Source: Isosphaeraceae bacterium EP7 (GTDB taxonomy: Bacteria; Planctomycetota; Planctomycetia; Isosphaerales; Isosphaeraceae). From it: DNA of 64,000 bases. The DNA lies in assembly GCA_038400315.1 (NCBI GenBank), contig CP151667.1, forward strand, positions 2,057,174 through 2,121,173. Reading direction: 5' to 3'. Positions 38,583 to 46,719 of the stretch are shown piece by piece. The stretch's first letter is position 1. Every line of letters starts with the position of its first letter. The position numbers and the translations under genes were made by a program. The notes beneath the pieces were generated by a model. That model searched no databases, was not told the origin of the DNA, and was given only the letters and a program-made list of their open reading frames with translations.

Positions 38583-40010
38583 ATGCACATTTCCGCGGGT
38601 CGGCCGCTCAGTTGGATCAGGGTCCTGACGACTCTCGCCCTCCTCTCCGGACCAAGCATAGTACAGGCCTCTGGTGTTGAGGGGCGATCCGGCTCATCAG
38701 CGGGCCAGCCGCTTGCCGTTTTCCGTGCCCGTCGCGCGGCACTTATCGAGGCCGCCTCGGCGGAGGCCAGGCAGTGCACGGGTAAGGAAGCGAAGCCAAT
38801 CATCGTGATCACCGGGGCGGTCGTCGGCGAGCTTGCGGGCAAGTACCGACAAGACAATGACTTCTGCTACCTGACGGGCGTTGAGGCACCCCACGCGTCG
38901 CTGATTTTAATCCCCGACGCCGCCGGAGTGGGCGAGACGCTCTACCTTCCTCCCAGGGATCCCGAGACGGAGCGGTTCGACGGCCCCCAGCCCGAACCCG
39001 ATGCTGAAACCGCACGCCTCCTTGGATTCGGCCGTGTCGAATCGACCACAAAGTTCCTGGCCGACCTCTTTACCTTGGTGGGCGACCCGCTGAAGCGGAT
39101 CAAGAGGCCCGGGAAGGTCGTCCTCTTTGTCGTCCAACCGGAGGGGAGAGGGCTCGAGGAACCAGGATCGGGAGCCGCGTTGGTCCGCATACTCCGCGAC
39201 GGCGCACCAACCACGCCGATCCGCGATATCCTACCATTGCTGCACGAGATGCGCCGAATCAAGTCACCACCGGAGATCAGCCTCCTGCGGCGGGCCATCG
39301 AGATCACCGGCGAGGCCCAGGCAGAGGTGGCCCGTTCCATCAGGCCCGAACTCTACGAATACCAGCTCGAAGGCAGGATCGTCGGAGCCTTCCTGGCGGG
39401 CGGGGCGATGCGTGCGGGGTTCCCCTCGATTGTTGGCTCAGGGCCCAACGCGACGGTCCTGCACCACATGGAGAACAACCGGCGGATGGGCGACGGCGAG
39501 CTGGTCGTCTGCGACATCGGGGCCGAATATCGCTATTACACCGCCGATATCACCCGGACTTATCCGACATCCGGCACCTTCACGCCCAGGCAACGGGCCG
39601 TCTATCAGCTGGTCCTCGACGTCCAATCCGACGCAGCAGCCCAGTTCCAGATCGGCGTCTCGACCCTCGACTCCATGCATCGGCGAGCCGTCGAGCACCT
39701 CAAGTCGAGCGAACTACGGGCCCGGGATTCCGAGGGGGTCGAGCGGACGATGGACGCCTTCTTCACCCATGGGCTGGGGCATTACCTGGGGATGGACGTG
39801 CACGACGTCGGTGATCGGACGAAGCCGCTGTCGGCCGGGTCGGTGTTCACGATCGAGCCGGGTCTCTACATCCCCTCCGAGGCGATCGGCGTACGGATCG
39901 AGGACGACTATCTCGTCAACGAGTCGGGCCTCGAGAAGCTCTCCAGGGCGATCCCGAGCGAACCCGACGCGGTCGAGAAGTCCATCGCGGCCGGCCGAGC
40001 CAGGCCCTGA
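38583..40010 (+). CDS. Exported Xaa-Pro aminopeptidase (M24B)
   Basis: This 475-residue M24B peptidase has a signal peptide (about residues 1-30, VLTTLALLSGPSIVQA). An aminopeptidase-P N-domain follows (YRQDNDFCYLTGVEAP). The creatinase-fold catalytic domain holds the metal ligands: VCDIGAEYRYYTADITRTY (two Asp), HGLGHYLGMDVHD (His), TIEPGLYIP (Glu) and GVRIEDDYLV (Glu). It removes N-terminal residues before proline. ATG 38583 follows GAGGG by seven bases. Unlike the usual cytoplasmic PepP it appears exported. Its TGA forms part of a hairpin stem shared with the stop of the convergent gene. Confidence 0.92.
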   Translation: MHISAGRPLSWIRVLTTLALLSGPSIVQASGVEGRSGSSAGQPLAVFRARRAALIEAASAEARQCTGKEAKPIIVITGAVVGELAGKYRQDNDFCYLTGVEAPHASLILIPDAAGVGETLYLPPRDPETERFDGPQPEPDAETARLLGFGRVESTTKFLADLFTLVGDPLKRIKRPGKVVLFVVQPEGRGLEEPGSGAALVRILRDGAPTTPIRDILPLLHEMRRIKSPPEISLLRRAIEITGEAQAEVARSIRPELYEYQLEGRIVGAFLAGGAMRAGFPSIVGSGPNATVLHHMENNRRMGDGELVVCDIGAEYRYYTADITRTYPTSGTFTPRQRAVYQLVLDVQSDAAAQFQIGVSTLDSMHRRAVEHLKSSELRARDSEGVERTMDAFFTHGLGHYLGMDVHDVGDRTKPLSAGSVFTIEPGLYIPSEAIGVRIEDDYLVNESGLEKLSRAIPSEPDAVEKSIAAGRARP

Positions 40011-40019
40011 CGCTCAGGG
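40005..40019. terminator. Small palindromic hairpin containing both convergent stops
   Basis: CCCTGA (40005-40010) pairs with TCAGGG (40014-40019) around CGC. The TGA of the M24 gene and the TGA of the minus-strand gene lie within the two arms. It is short and has no T-run, so a terminator role is tentative. Confidence 0.4.
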
Positions 40020-40841
40020 ATTCGTCGCGTCCGTCGATTGGGAGTCGCGATCGCGGCGGTACCAGCTCCAGAGGAGCTGATTGGTGGTGTAGTCAAGCAG
40101 GGCCTGCGAGTTGGGGAAGTCGTGCTCCGAGGGTTCGCGTTTCTCCAGGAAGGAGCGGGTCGCGGGCGTGATGTAAGCGCCGTCTGCTCTGGCGTACATC
40201 TCGGCCACGAGCATGGGGAAATTCTCGGCCGCCGACGGCCTGAGCCGATCTCCCAGGTAGGCGTAATTCATCTCCGCCTCGGCGATCCGGAAGGCGAGCC
40301 GGGGGTCAGACCGAACCAGGATGATCTCGCCGGTCGGATCCCTGGGGATACGCATCGCCCGATTTTTGCGGATGGCCCTGGGGGCCCGGCCGACCAGGGC
40401 ACCCAGGCCGTCGGACACCGCCGAGGCCCAGCCCGGGGGCGAGACATGGCGATACTCATCCTCGGCCGAGATCCGGCCCACGCTGAGGAGCTCGACCTTG
40501 GGCCAGGGGATCCAGTGGGTCGTCTCACCGCGGAGACCCAGCACGCGGAACCCATCGGCCGTGCAGGCGCCCGAGTGCACCGACCGTGCAGGGCTGAGCT
40601 CCGGGAACAGGTCGACCCGCCAGGCCTCAGCGGCCACTCCATAGATATAGAGCCCATCAAGTAGCGCCCGCGTCTGCTGCTCGTCGAGCGGCCTGGGCCA
40701 TGTTCCCGGCGCGCGCGACACCCACTGCATGGCGTCCGTCGGATGCTGGCCGGTGACCTTGCAAAGCAGATCCCGCACCCCCTCTGGCTCGTCCACCTCA
40801 TCGAAAATGACCAGGCGATATCGCGGACTGGCCTCGGCCAT
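40014..40841 (-). CDS. Hypothetical protein with ClpS/L7-L12-like N-terminal domain
   Basis: The protein has 275 residues from the inner ATG 40841, which has AAGGA eight bases upstream; the ATG at 40850 abuts that same site and is less likely. The N-terminal ~75 residues (YRLVIFDEVDEPEGVRDLL, TDAMQWVSRAPGTWPRPL, TRALLDGLYIYGVAAEAW) look like the ClpS or ribosomal L7/L12 C-terminal fold, which presents a hydrophobic pocket to a partner. The remaining ~200 residues match no family I know, have no signal peptide or membrane segment, and end in a polar tail. If the fold is right, adaptor-like binding is a possibility; this is inference only. The gene is alone, with no neighbour on its strand. Confidence 0.6.
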   Translation of the reverse strand: MAEASPRYRLVIFDEVDEPEGVRDLLCKVTGQHPTDAMQWVSRAPGTWPRPLDEQQTRALLDGLYIYGVAAEAWRVDLFPELSPARSVHSGACTADGFRVLGLRGETTHWIPWPKVELLSVGRISAEDEYRHVSPPGWASAVSDGLGALVGRAPRAIRKNRAMRIPRDPTGEIILVRSDPRLAFRIAEAEMNYAYLGDRLRPSAAENFPMLVAEMYARADGAYITPATRSFLEKREPSEHDFPNSQALLDYTTNQLLWSWYRRDRDSQSTDATNP

Positions 40842-41823
40842 GGGCCCCATCCTTCCCGCGTGTCTCTACGGAATCTCGATCAAAACCCGCTGGACGACAT
40901 GGTAGCCGCCGGGTTTGTCCGCGGATAGGAAAGACTGGTCGGTGACTGAATTCTGAATGCCAGGCCGCCAGAATGACAGTTGGCTTGGTCCTCACCACTC
41001 AGCTGCCCGTCAACCAAAACCCAACATTAAGATGAAGTTACGTCATCGGATTCGGAGTAGTTTCGGCATCGTCATTCCATCGACACATGACTGCCAAAAT
41101 GGCAACTGGGTTCGCATTTTCAATCCTCGCGGGTTAGGAGCTACGCAATCGTGAACAGGTTATGTAGACTTTGGCGATCGAGGAGAATCGTGCGATATTC
41201 GCGGCTCAAGTCAAACGCTCTCGTGTCGCATGGCTCGTTCCAAAGGAGCAGTTGGCCTCGAGCCGCGTTCGTGATTGGTGGGCTCGCGAGTTATCCCATC
41301 GAGCGGATCGTTCCCGCGAGCAAGTTGTTGCTTCGTTTTGGGAATCGATCTCGATTGAATCCGCCAGGTTCGAGCCAGTCCGATGACTCGCGGGACCGAT
41401 TTCGCCAGTTTCCGAATGAACAAGATCGAATGGTTCTTGACTCGGGCATGGCGCAGGCCAAGTTTGGCGCCCCATTTGCTAAGGTTTTGGCTCCCGAATG
41501 ATCGAATAGGGCAGTGTTGTCATGAGGTTTCAGGCCACCCAATCCCTAGGTAAGCCATGACCCGACCAAAGTAAGACGGATGTCTTTTTTTTACATCGCC
41601 AAATCATGACATTTTAGATTGCACAGGGACGATACGATTGTTTAAGTTCCTTGCGGCAGAGTAAGATGCCCTCCGCGTTCAAGAGACGTCGGGGCGGGGC
41701 CGTTTGTTCACCGAACATCGGTCGAGATCTGCGAATTTCGGGATGAACCCTCACCCCCGCGGCGGTTGTCTCGTCTCAATCGCCGCTGACTCTGTTCCCA
41801 GACGACACCAAGGACTCGGCAAC
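40842..41823. other. Gene-free stretch upstream of the PEP-CTERM gene
   Basis: About 980 bases hold no convincing gene. The composition is visibly lower in GC than the flanks, and several short open frames (such as 41171-41386) look like chance or a decayed remnant. The sigma-54-like match at 41465 lies inside. A run of eight T's (41585-41592) and a lower-GC stretch to 41660 lie nearer the gene. I see no RNA gene that I can name. Confidence 0.5.
41465..41480 (+). promoter_or_regulatory. Sigma-54-like promoter match upstream of the PEP-CTERM gene
   Basis: TGGCGCCCCATTTGCT has GG and GC at the positions of the -24/-12 elements: TGGC and TTGC start 11 bases apart, as in the TGGCACG-N4-TTGC consensus. 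Four of the seven bases of the left box and all of the right box fit. Transcription would begin near 41491 and leave a leader of about 330 bases. A chance match is possible. Confidence 0.35.
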
Positions 41824-42450
41824 ATGAAATTCGGAAGATCCCTAGGATTCGTCGCTGTGATGGGTGCTAGCCTCCTCGCCGGCACCGCTGTCAAGGCTGA
41901 ACAGGTCCAGTTCATCACCACCGGCATCTTCAGCGGTGGCGATGCGCCCGGTTCCAGCACCTATTCTGACGCCGCGAACGGCGTCTCCATCATCTTCAAC
42001 AACTCCTTGGATAACACCGTCAACCCCCCGCCCACCTCGCAGGTCAGCTTCGGCACGTTCGACACGTCGGGGACGACTGCCACGGACTTCTCGGGGATCC
42101 TCGGCACCTTCACCCTGACCATCACGCAGGTCAGCGGCAGCGGCGGCCAACTCGACTTCAGCAGCACGCTGAACGGGACCATCCGGTTCGACAATAGCCA
42201 GGCTTACATCCAGTTCGATGGGCCGCTGACGCAGAGCCTCGGCAATGTGTTCTATCAAATCGCCTCGGCCGACGACGGCGTGGCTGGTCGGGTGAACCTC
42301 GGTGCACCCACCACGGGCAACGGCCTGGCGTCGATCACCGGGCGCGTTGGGATCACTGCCATCCCCGAGCCCGCTTCGCTGACGATGCTTAGCCTGGGCA
42401 GCGTCTCGATGCTGGTCATGATGGGCCGTCGCAAGCTGTCCAACAGCTAA
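41824..42450 (+). CDS. PEP-CTERM sorting-domain surface protein
   Basis: This 208-residue protein has a signal peptide (MKFGRSLGFVAVMGASLLAGTAVKA), then a beta-rich, Asn/Ser/Thr/Gly-rich passenger (SSTYSDAANGVSIIFNNS, SQVSFGTFDTSGTT). The PEP-CTERM signal at the C-terminus is IPEPASLTMLSLGSVSM followed by MGRRK. Such proteins are processed by exosortase (EpsH/XrtA), which cuts after the PEP motif. No exosortase gene lies in the window. ATG 41824 follows AAGGA by nine bases; the open frame starts 120 bases earlier without signal character. It ends at a strong terminator hairpin shared with the convergent surface-protein gene. Confidence 0.88.
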   Translation: MKFGRSLGFVAVMGASLLAGTAVKAEQVQFITTGIFSGGDAPGSSTYSDAANGVSIIFNNSLDNTVNPPPTSQVSFGTFDTSGTTATDFSGILGTFTLTITQVSGSGGQLDFSSTLNGTIRFDNSQAYIQFDGPLTQSLGNVFYQIASADDGVAGRVNLGAPTTGNGLASITGRVGITAIPEPASLTMLSLGSVSMLVMMGRRKLSNS

Positions 42451-42483
42451 GACCTGCAAGGTCAGACTGACGTCGATCCACTC

Positions 42484-42515
42484 ACGGCGTGGCCCCGCAC
42501 TCGGGGCCACGCCGT
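42484..42515. terminator. Perfect 14-bp hairpin between convergent surface-protein genes
   Basis: Bases 42484-42497 and 42502-42515 are exact reverse complements around CACT. It lies 34 bases after the PEP-CTERM stop and 76 bases beyond the stop of the Calx-beta gene on the other strand. No long T-run follows; a bidirectional terminator is likely. Confidence 0.75.
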
Positions 42516-42590
42516 TCCCCATTACATCCTCCGTATGCCCCCATTCTCGGGGGCCCCATTCGCTTCGACGTCGAAGCGGCGATCGAGAAC

Positions 42591-43382
42591 TCAGGCTCCG
42601 TATTTGAGCACTCCGGCCGCCGCCGTTCGGGCCAGTTCGACGTTGGCACCGGACAACTTGAGGTAGAAGATCTTGTCCGCAGAGACCGTCTCGGTCCCGT
42701 AAATGGTGATAAACACCTGCTTGATCGTCTCACCCGGCAAGAAGGTCAGCCTCTGGCTCAATGCCGCGTAATCCTTCCCGGCGAGCGCAGTCACGTTGCT
42801 GGTCGCGACATCCACGGTGACGGAAGTCTTGACGGTCGTGTTGAGGCTCACGTTGAAAACCATTGTTTTCGAACCCGTGAACCCTCGCATCATCTGGACG
42901 TCGCCGGTGTTCAACTTGGGAGCGACCCAGGCGTCGTTGTCCAGGATGGTGGCGATGCCCACCGAGCCGATCAGAACCCCATTCTGGGCACCCGAGAGCT
43001 GGATCCCGAACACCTCGCTCAATTCGACCGCCGAATCGCCGATCACCGTGACCGGGATGGTCTTGACCCGCTCGCCCGGCGCGAAGGTCAGCGTCCCGCT
43101 CGTCGCGATGTAATCGGAGCCGGCGAGGGCCGTCTTGTTGACGGTCTGATAATTCATCGTGACCGGGCTCGTCGAGGCGCTGGTCAGATTGACCGTGAAC
43201 GGCACGACGTTGTTCGTGCCGGTCGCCTCGGTGATCTTCGGGCTGTTGATGGTGATGTAAGGCACCGTCGCCAACAGCTGTCTTCCTTCCATGCATTCCA
43301 ACTCGGGACGACGAGCCATCGCGATGCGGCGGGCGGCTGTGCGACGACGCGCAGCCAAAGCTTGGAATCGGGTGAAGAGCAT
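42591..43382 (-). CDS. LEPR-XLL-type surface protein with two Calx-beta domains
   Basis: This 263-residue protein opens with an Arg-rich segment and then ELECMEGRQLLATV. This fits the planctomycete LEPR-XLL N-terminal signal, a motif of very large cell-surface proteins. Two Calx-beta repeats follow: one near residues 50-145 (VPFTVNLTSASTSPVTMNY, YIATSGTLTFAPGERVK), one near 150-255 (FNVSLNTTVKTSVTVDV, ALSQRLTFLPGETIKQ). Calx-beta repeats bind calcium in other proteins. This is a very short member: no dockerin, sorting tail or repeats follow. It is convergent with the PEP-CTERM gene, so two different surface-sorting signals meet here. Confidence 0.82.
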   Translation of the reverse strand: MLFTRFQALAARRRTAARRIAMARRPELECMEGRQLLATVPYITINSPKITEATGTNNVVPFTVNLTSASTSPVTMNYQTVNKTALAGSDYIATSGTLTFAPGERVKTIPVTVIGDSAVELSEVFGIQLSGAQNGVLIGSVGIATILDNDAWVAPKLNTGDVQMMRGFTGSKTMVFNVSLNTTVKTSVTVDVATSNVTALAGKDYAALSQRLTFLPGETIKQVFITIYGTETVSADKIFYLKLSGANVELARTAAAGVLKYGA

Positions 43383-43568
43383 TCTTCAGTTCCCCAATGG
43401 AAAGGGCCGGATTTCGAGGCGCGTAAGACGATCTGCCCCGTTCCCGCCCGGATTGCCGAGGGGAAGGGACGGGAGGGGGAGAAATCGGACGTGCATCGCC
43501 GGCATCGAATGCCGCGAGGCCGTCGCTAGTTCAAAAGAGACTGAGTCGAGGATAGGTCACGGATTGAG

Positions 43569-43682
43569 GCCGGGAGAGAAGTTTCCCGGCGAGGGAAACG
43601 ATGCAAGCACTTCCGACCCGCTGGGGGTCTGCAACATTGCAACGAGTCCCGACTTCGGGACGGCCTTCACTTTCGGCGAAGG
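43569..43682. other. Cluster of four hairpins, possible structured RNA
   Basis: Four consecutive inverted repeats occur within 114 bases: 43569-43575 with 43584-43590, 43615-43619 with 43625-43629, 43646-43651 with 43656-43661, and 43664-43668 with 43678-43682. TGCAA/TTGCA repeats lie between the second and third. It lies upstream of the Calx-beta gene on that gene's strand, so a leader RNA is possible. It fits no riboswitch class I can name. Confidence 0.4.
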
Positions 43683-45293
43683 AGGACAATCTCGGGTTCG
43701 TTCCGAACTGAGCGACCCCCTGCGTCGCAAGTGAGGTTGGAAAGTAACGAACTCGAATGACTTCATCAAGAAAAATTTCCCGATCTTGGCATAAATAACG
43801 TCTGATTCTCCCGAAGGCAACATATGCAGTATCTCGATTCAGACACCGGATGGCGACCCATCGCCTTCGAGATCAAATATCCTCACGTGCTGAATCAGTC
43901 CAATCAAATCGCAACATTTCCCTCAATCTTGCCCGATATTTTGCGGGGCAGAAGCCCCTCATGGATGCTTGCGGATTCGAATCCCTCCAGGCATCCACCA
44001 CTGCATTGAAGAGAGAGGGCAGATCGGATTGCCACGAAATCATCCAGGATCGCCTCGCGTCATCAGGTTTTTAAAAGCAGGACGTCCGAATCGGCGTTCT
44101 GCATCGGAGCATTGATGACGTCCCTGAAACCGTCATGCGTCGGCGAGATCGGCCGCGGCGCCTTCGGGTTCGCATTACGACGGTTTCCTGCCGAATTCCG
44201 GGCCATTTCCGTCGGGTTTCGCGTTCGCTAGGCGACGTTGATTCGGGCCGAAGTGCGCTGACATTCCCGGTCACGCACACATCACCCACCACCGACTTGC
44301 CCCCCCGAGTGGCTATCTGTGGCAAAACGATGCCGAGGCGATTAGTCGCCGGGACGACGGTCTCCCGAGGAAATTCCGGCTCGACGACCGGTAGATCACC
44401 TTGGGCGCCACCGCACTCCGCACGCCTCAATGACGATCCGCCCGGCCTCTCCACACCGAAAGTTCGCCCGGGATCGCGGGAGTGAAGCCTGGCCCCATGA
44501 CCCGAAACGGGGTATTCATGCCAGACTCCTTATGAACGAATCGCGGCCTCCCCGAGACGGATTACCTGACCGGGAAACCGCTCTGCGGGGGCAAAAACTC
44601 GATCGCTACGGCTGCACTCTGCGTCGGGGTTTGATTCGATTTTTCTCCCAGCGAACGCCGCGGATTACGCGAGAGAATCGACCAGCCGGCGGGATAGATC
44701 CGAATCGATCGCGTCGAATCGAGCGCGGCCGCGGTCGAAAAGCCGTCCGGTCGGCTCTGCTCAGGCAGCATGGCGGTGAGATGCTCGGGTTCGTATCGGC
44801 TCGAATGCGGCTTGGGCGGGTTATACGGGACTTTCGAGGTCCCGGCGTCGAGTCACGGGCGGGATGGTTATTGCCGCCTGACGCGACTGCACCGGCAGGA
44901 TCGACGATGACGACAACGCGTTCAGGACCACTTTTCTTTTAAATGCACGCAAGACTGGATGCGCGCGGGCGCAAAGCCGGGGAAATGACTACACTGCAAC
45001 TTTCGTAGGGCCGCCGCCCATAAACGGACTGACGCCAATCTCGTGCGGAGTCGAGAGGCCCAGGCGATCCGATTCTGTGGATCGAGACCATGCCCACGCC
45101 ATAAGCGTCAACGCCTCCGACCACGCCGACATGGCCGCACTCAAGCGGAGTCGGAATCTTTGAATCGATCCACGCATTCCATCGAGCACACGAATGCCAC
45201 AAGCGTGGATGCCACGCTCTTCGGCACGTAGACCGCAGGCCTCACCCCGGGCAGAATGGAAGTGCTGAGGGCCGTCAATGTTGAGGAACCACG

Positions 45294-45398
45294 GTCGACC
45301 GGCCGAGACGGTGTCTCGGCCAGGTCGACGAATCCGGGAGACTCCCTCCCGTGTGCTCACGGCGTCGGACGGCTGAGCCCGACCGGGCACGCGACGCC
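45294..45398. other. Hairpin cluster downstream of the amidase gene
   Basis: A 16-bp stem with one bulged A (45294-45309 with 45313-45329; loop GGT) is followed by a 6-bp hairpin of the form CGGAG-type near 45334-45350. A 7-bp outer stem GGCGTCG/CGACGCC (45361-45398) encloses GCCCG/GGGC. The cluster is about 110 bases beyond the amidase stop on the minus strand, so a terminator or 3' structured RNA is possible. Confidence 0.45.
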
Positions 45399-45509
45399 AG
45401 CGGTGGGAACAGCTCACGCCCTACTCTCGGCCTCTTGCGCGAACATCCATCCATCGATAGAAGGGCTCGTGCCGGAGGCGGTCTCTTGCATCGTTATGGC
45501 TTCAAACGA

Positions 45510-46544
45510 TCAGGGGGCGGGCTTCAACAGGACGCGTGCACCCTCGATGACTTTGTCCCACTGGAAGGCGGGGCCGGGGTCGGTCTTGTTGAGTTGGACG
45601 TGGTAGTGACCGAGGATTCCGTGGTAGGCCTTGTAGGAGTCGGGGGCGAGCTTGCGTGGAATGAGAGTCCCGCTGGGGTCGCGTGGATAATCGCAGGTGA
45701 TGCGGGGCAGGAGCGTGCAAAGCGTTGCAGTCAGCTTGATGAGGGCGGCGTATTGCTGGGGGGTGAGATCGTACTGATTCAGGGACTGATCCTGGACCCG
45801 GCCGACGATGAGTTCATCGCGGATCGGTCGGAGCGGGAGGACGGAAGGATCTCGGTATCCCTCGTTGTCCTTGCGGTTCTGGATCTGGAGTGCGACCTTG
45901 CCGTCGGCGCCGCGGGCGTACCAACGGTCCAGCGCCCCGGGATCTGCGTGGGCCCCCGCGTTGGCGATCTCGATGCCGACGGATCGCGAGTTGGCGATCG
46001 TGGCGTGGAAGCCTGCATCCTTCAGGTCGAGCGTCTGGTAGATGGTCCCGTCCAGGTCGAGCATGAAGTGGACGCTGAGGCCCCGCTTATCGTGCAGGGT
46101 CTCGAAGCAGCGGCGACTCGTGCCCGCGACGTCGTAATGAATGACGAACTGGTCGACGACCCCCTGGAGGGTAGGCAGATCCCAGCCGTCTGCCCGGGTC
46201 CGCTCGAAGGCGGCCGGCTCCATCGCGGCGCGTCGGGAGCCATAGCGGGCCGGCGACTCGAGCGCCTTCTCCTTCGCGGTCTCCTTCCAGCCCGCACGCT
46301 CGACCGGGACGAATCGGCGGTCGACCCGGTAGGCATCGAAGCCGCCGGGGTCCATCCAGGTCACGACCGGCGTACCCGTGTGATAGAGCTGGCCACAGAC
46401 GACGATCTCGTCCCCGTCTCTGGCCAGCCTCGCGCCCACCTTAGGGGCGGATTTCGGCGGAGCATCGTCCGCGATCGCGGGACGGAATGCGGAGAGGGCG
46501 ACGAGCGCCAAGAAAAGGCGTCGAATCTGGCTAGCGTGTCGCAT
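45510..46544 (-). CDS. Exported N-acetylmuramoyl-L-alanine amidase (Amidase_2/AmpD-like)
   Basis: This 344-residue protein has a signal peptide (IRRLFLALVALSAFRPAIA), and an Amidase_2 fold carries the zinc ligands: FVIHYDVAG near residue 140, the second His in ILGHYHVQ near 310, and the Asp of NKTDPGPAF. The sequence VGIEIANAG lies in the core. The family cuts the amide between muramic acid and L-Ala in peptidoglycan, including anhydro-fragments. Start ATG 46544 follows GAGGA by five bases. About 100 residues precede the amidase domain (GQLYHTGTPVVTWMDPGGF) and contain no other known domain. Peptidoglycan in planctomycetes is thin but present, so turnover or recycling is inferred. Confidence 0.88.
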   Translation of the reverse strand: MRHASQIRRLFLALVALSAFRPAIADDAPPKSAPKVGARLARDGDEIVVCGQLYHTGTPVVTWMDPGGFDAYRVDRRFVPVERAGWKETAKEKALESPARYGSRRAAMEPAAFERTRADGWDLPTLQGVVDQFVIHYDVAGTSRRCFETLHDKRGLSVHFMLDLDGTIYQTLDLKDAGFHATIANSRSVGIEIANAGAHADPGALDRWYARGADGKVALQIQNRKDNEGYRDPSVLPLRPIRDELIVGRVQDQSLNQYDLTPQQYAALIKLTATLCTLLPRITCDYPRDPSGTLIPRKLAPDSYKAYHGILGHYHVQLNKTDPGPAFQWDKVIEGARVLLKPAP

Positions 46545-46719
46545 CCATTCCTCGCATCGTCGAATTCACATTCGAGATGAATTGATTCGCCGGGACGCGC
46601 CGAATCGGTTGACAGGTTGCCCGGCATGGCCAGACTGTCCCAATTTCTTAGTAGATCCGTCAAGCGGGCCATCGCCCCCCGTGCCGGCCGGGGGCAGCTT
46701 TGCCTGGCTCACAACCGGC

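Larger units (their letters stand above)
43383..45509. other. 2.1-kb gene-free stretch
   Basis: No convincing gene was found on either strand. Open frames such as 44430-44942 and 44989-45417 are Arg/Pro-rich shadows without family features. It contains hairpin clusters at 43569-43682 and 45294-45398. In a window where genes otherwise overlap or lie tens of bases apart, this length is exceptional. Confidence 0.65.

Noticed and set aside
41171-41386. 71-codon frame in the gene-free stretch, possibly a transposase remnant
   Set aside because: No recognisable transposase motif and no inverted repeats or target duplications nearby.
43960-44000. Second T-loop-like string GATTCGAATCCC
   Set aside because: Stem pairing fails and the upstream bases do not form a cloverleaf.
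43824-44009. 61-codon frame with GAAGG near its ATG
   Set aside because: No homology signal, no partner genes, and the composition resembles the surrounding gene-free DNA; the site may be chance.
44430-44942. 170-codon frame on the plus strand
   Set aside because: Arg/Pro-rich shadow-like sequence without domains or a ribosome-binding site, in a region dense in random open frames.
44989-45417. Minus-strand frame with a faint resemblance to a decayed DUF1559 tail (HS..G.., VLDG)
   Set aside because: The match needs frameshifts and covers only a few residues; not enough to call a pseudogene.
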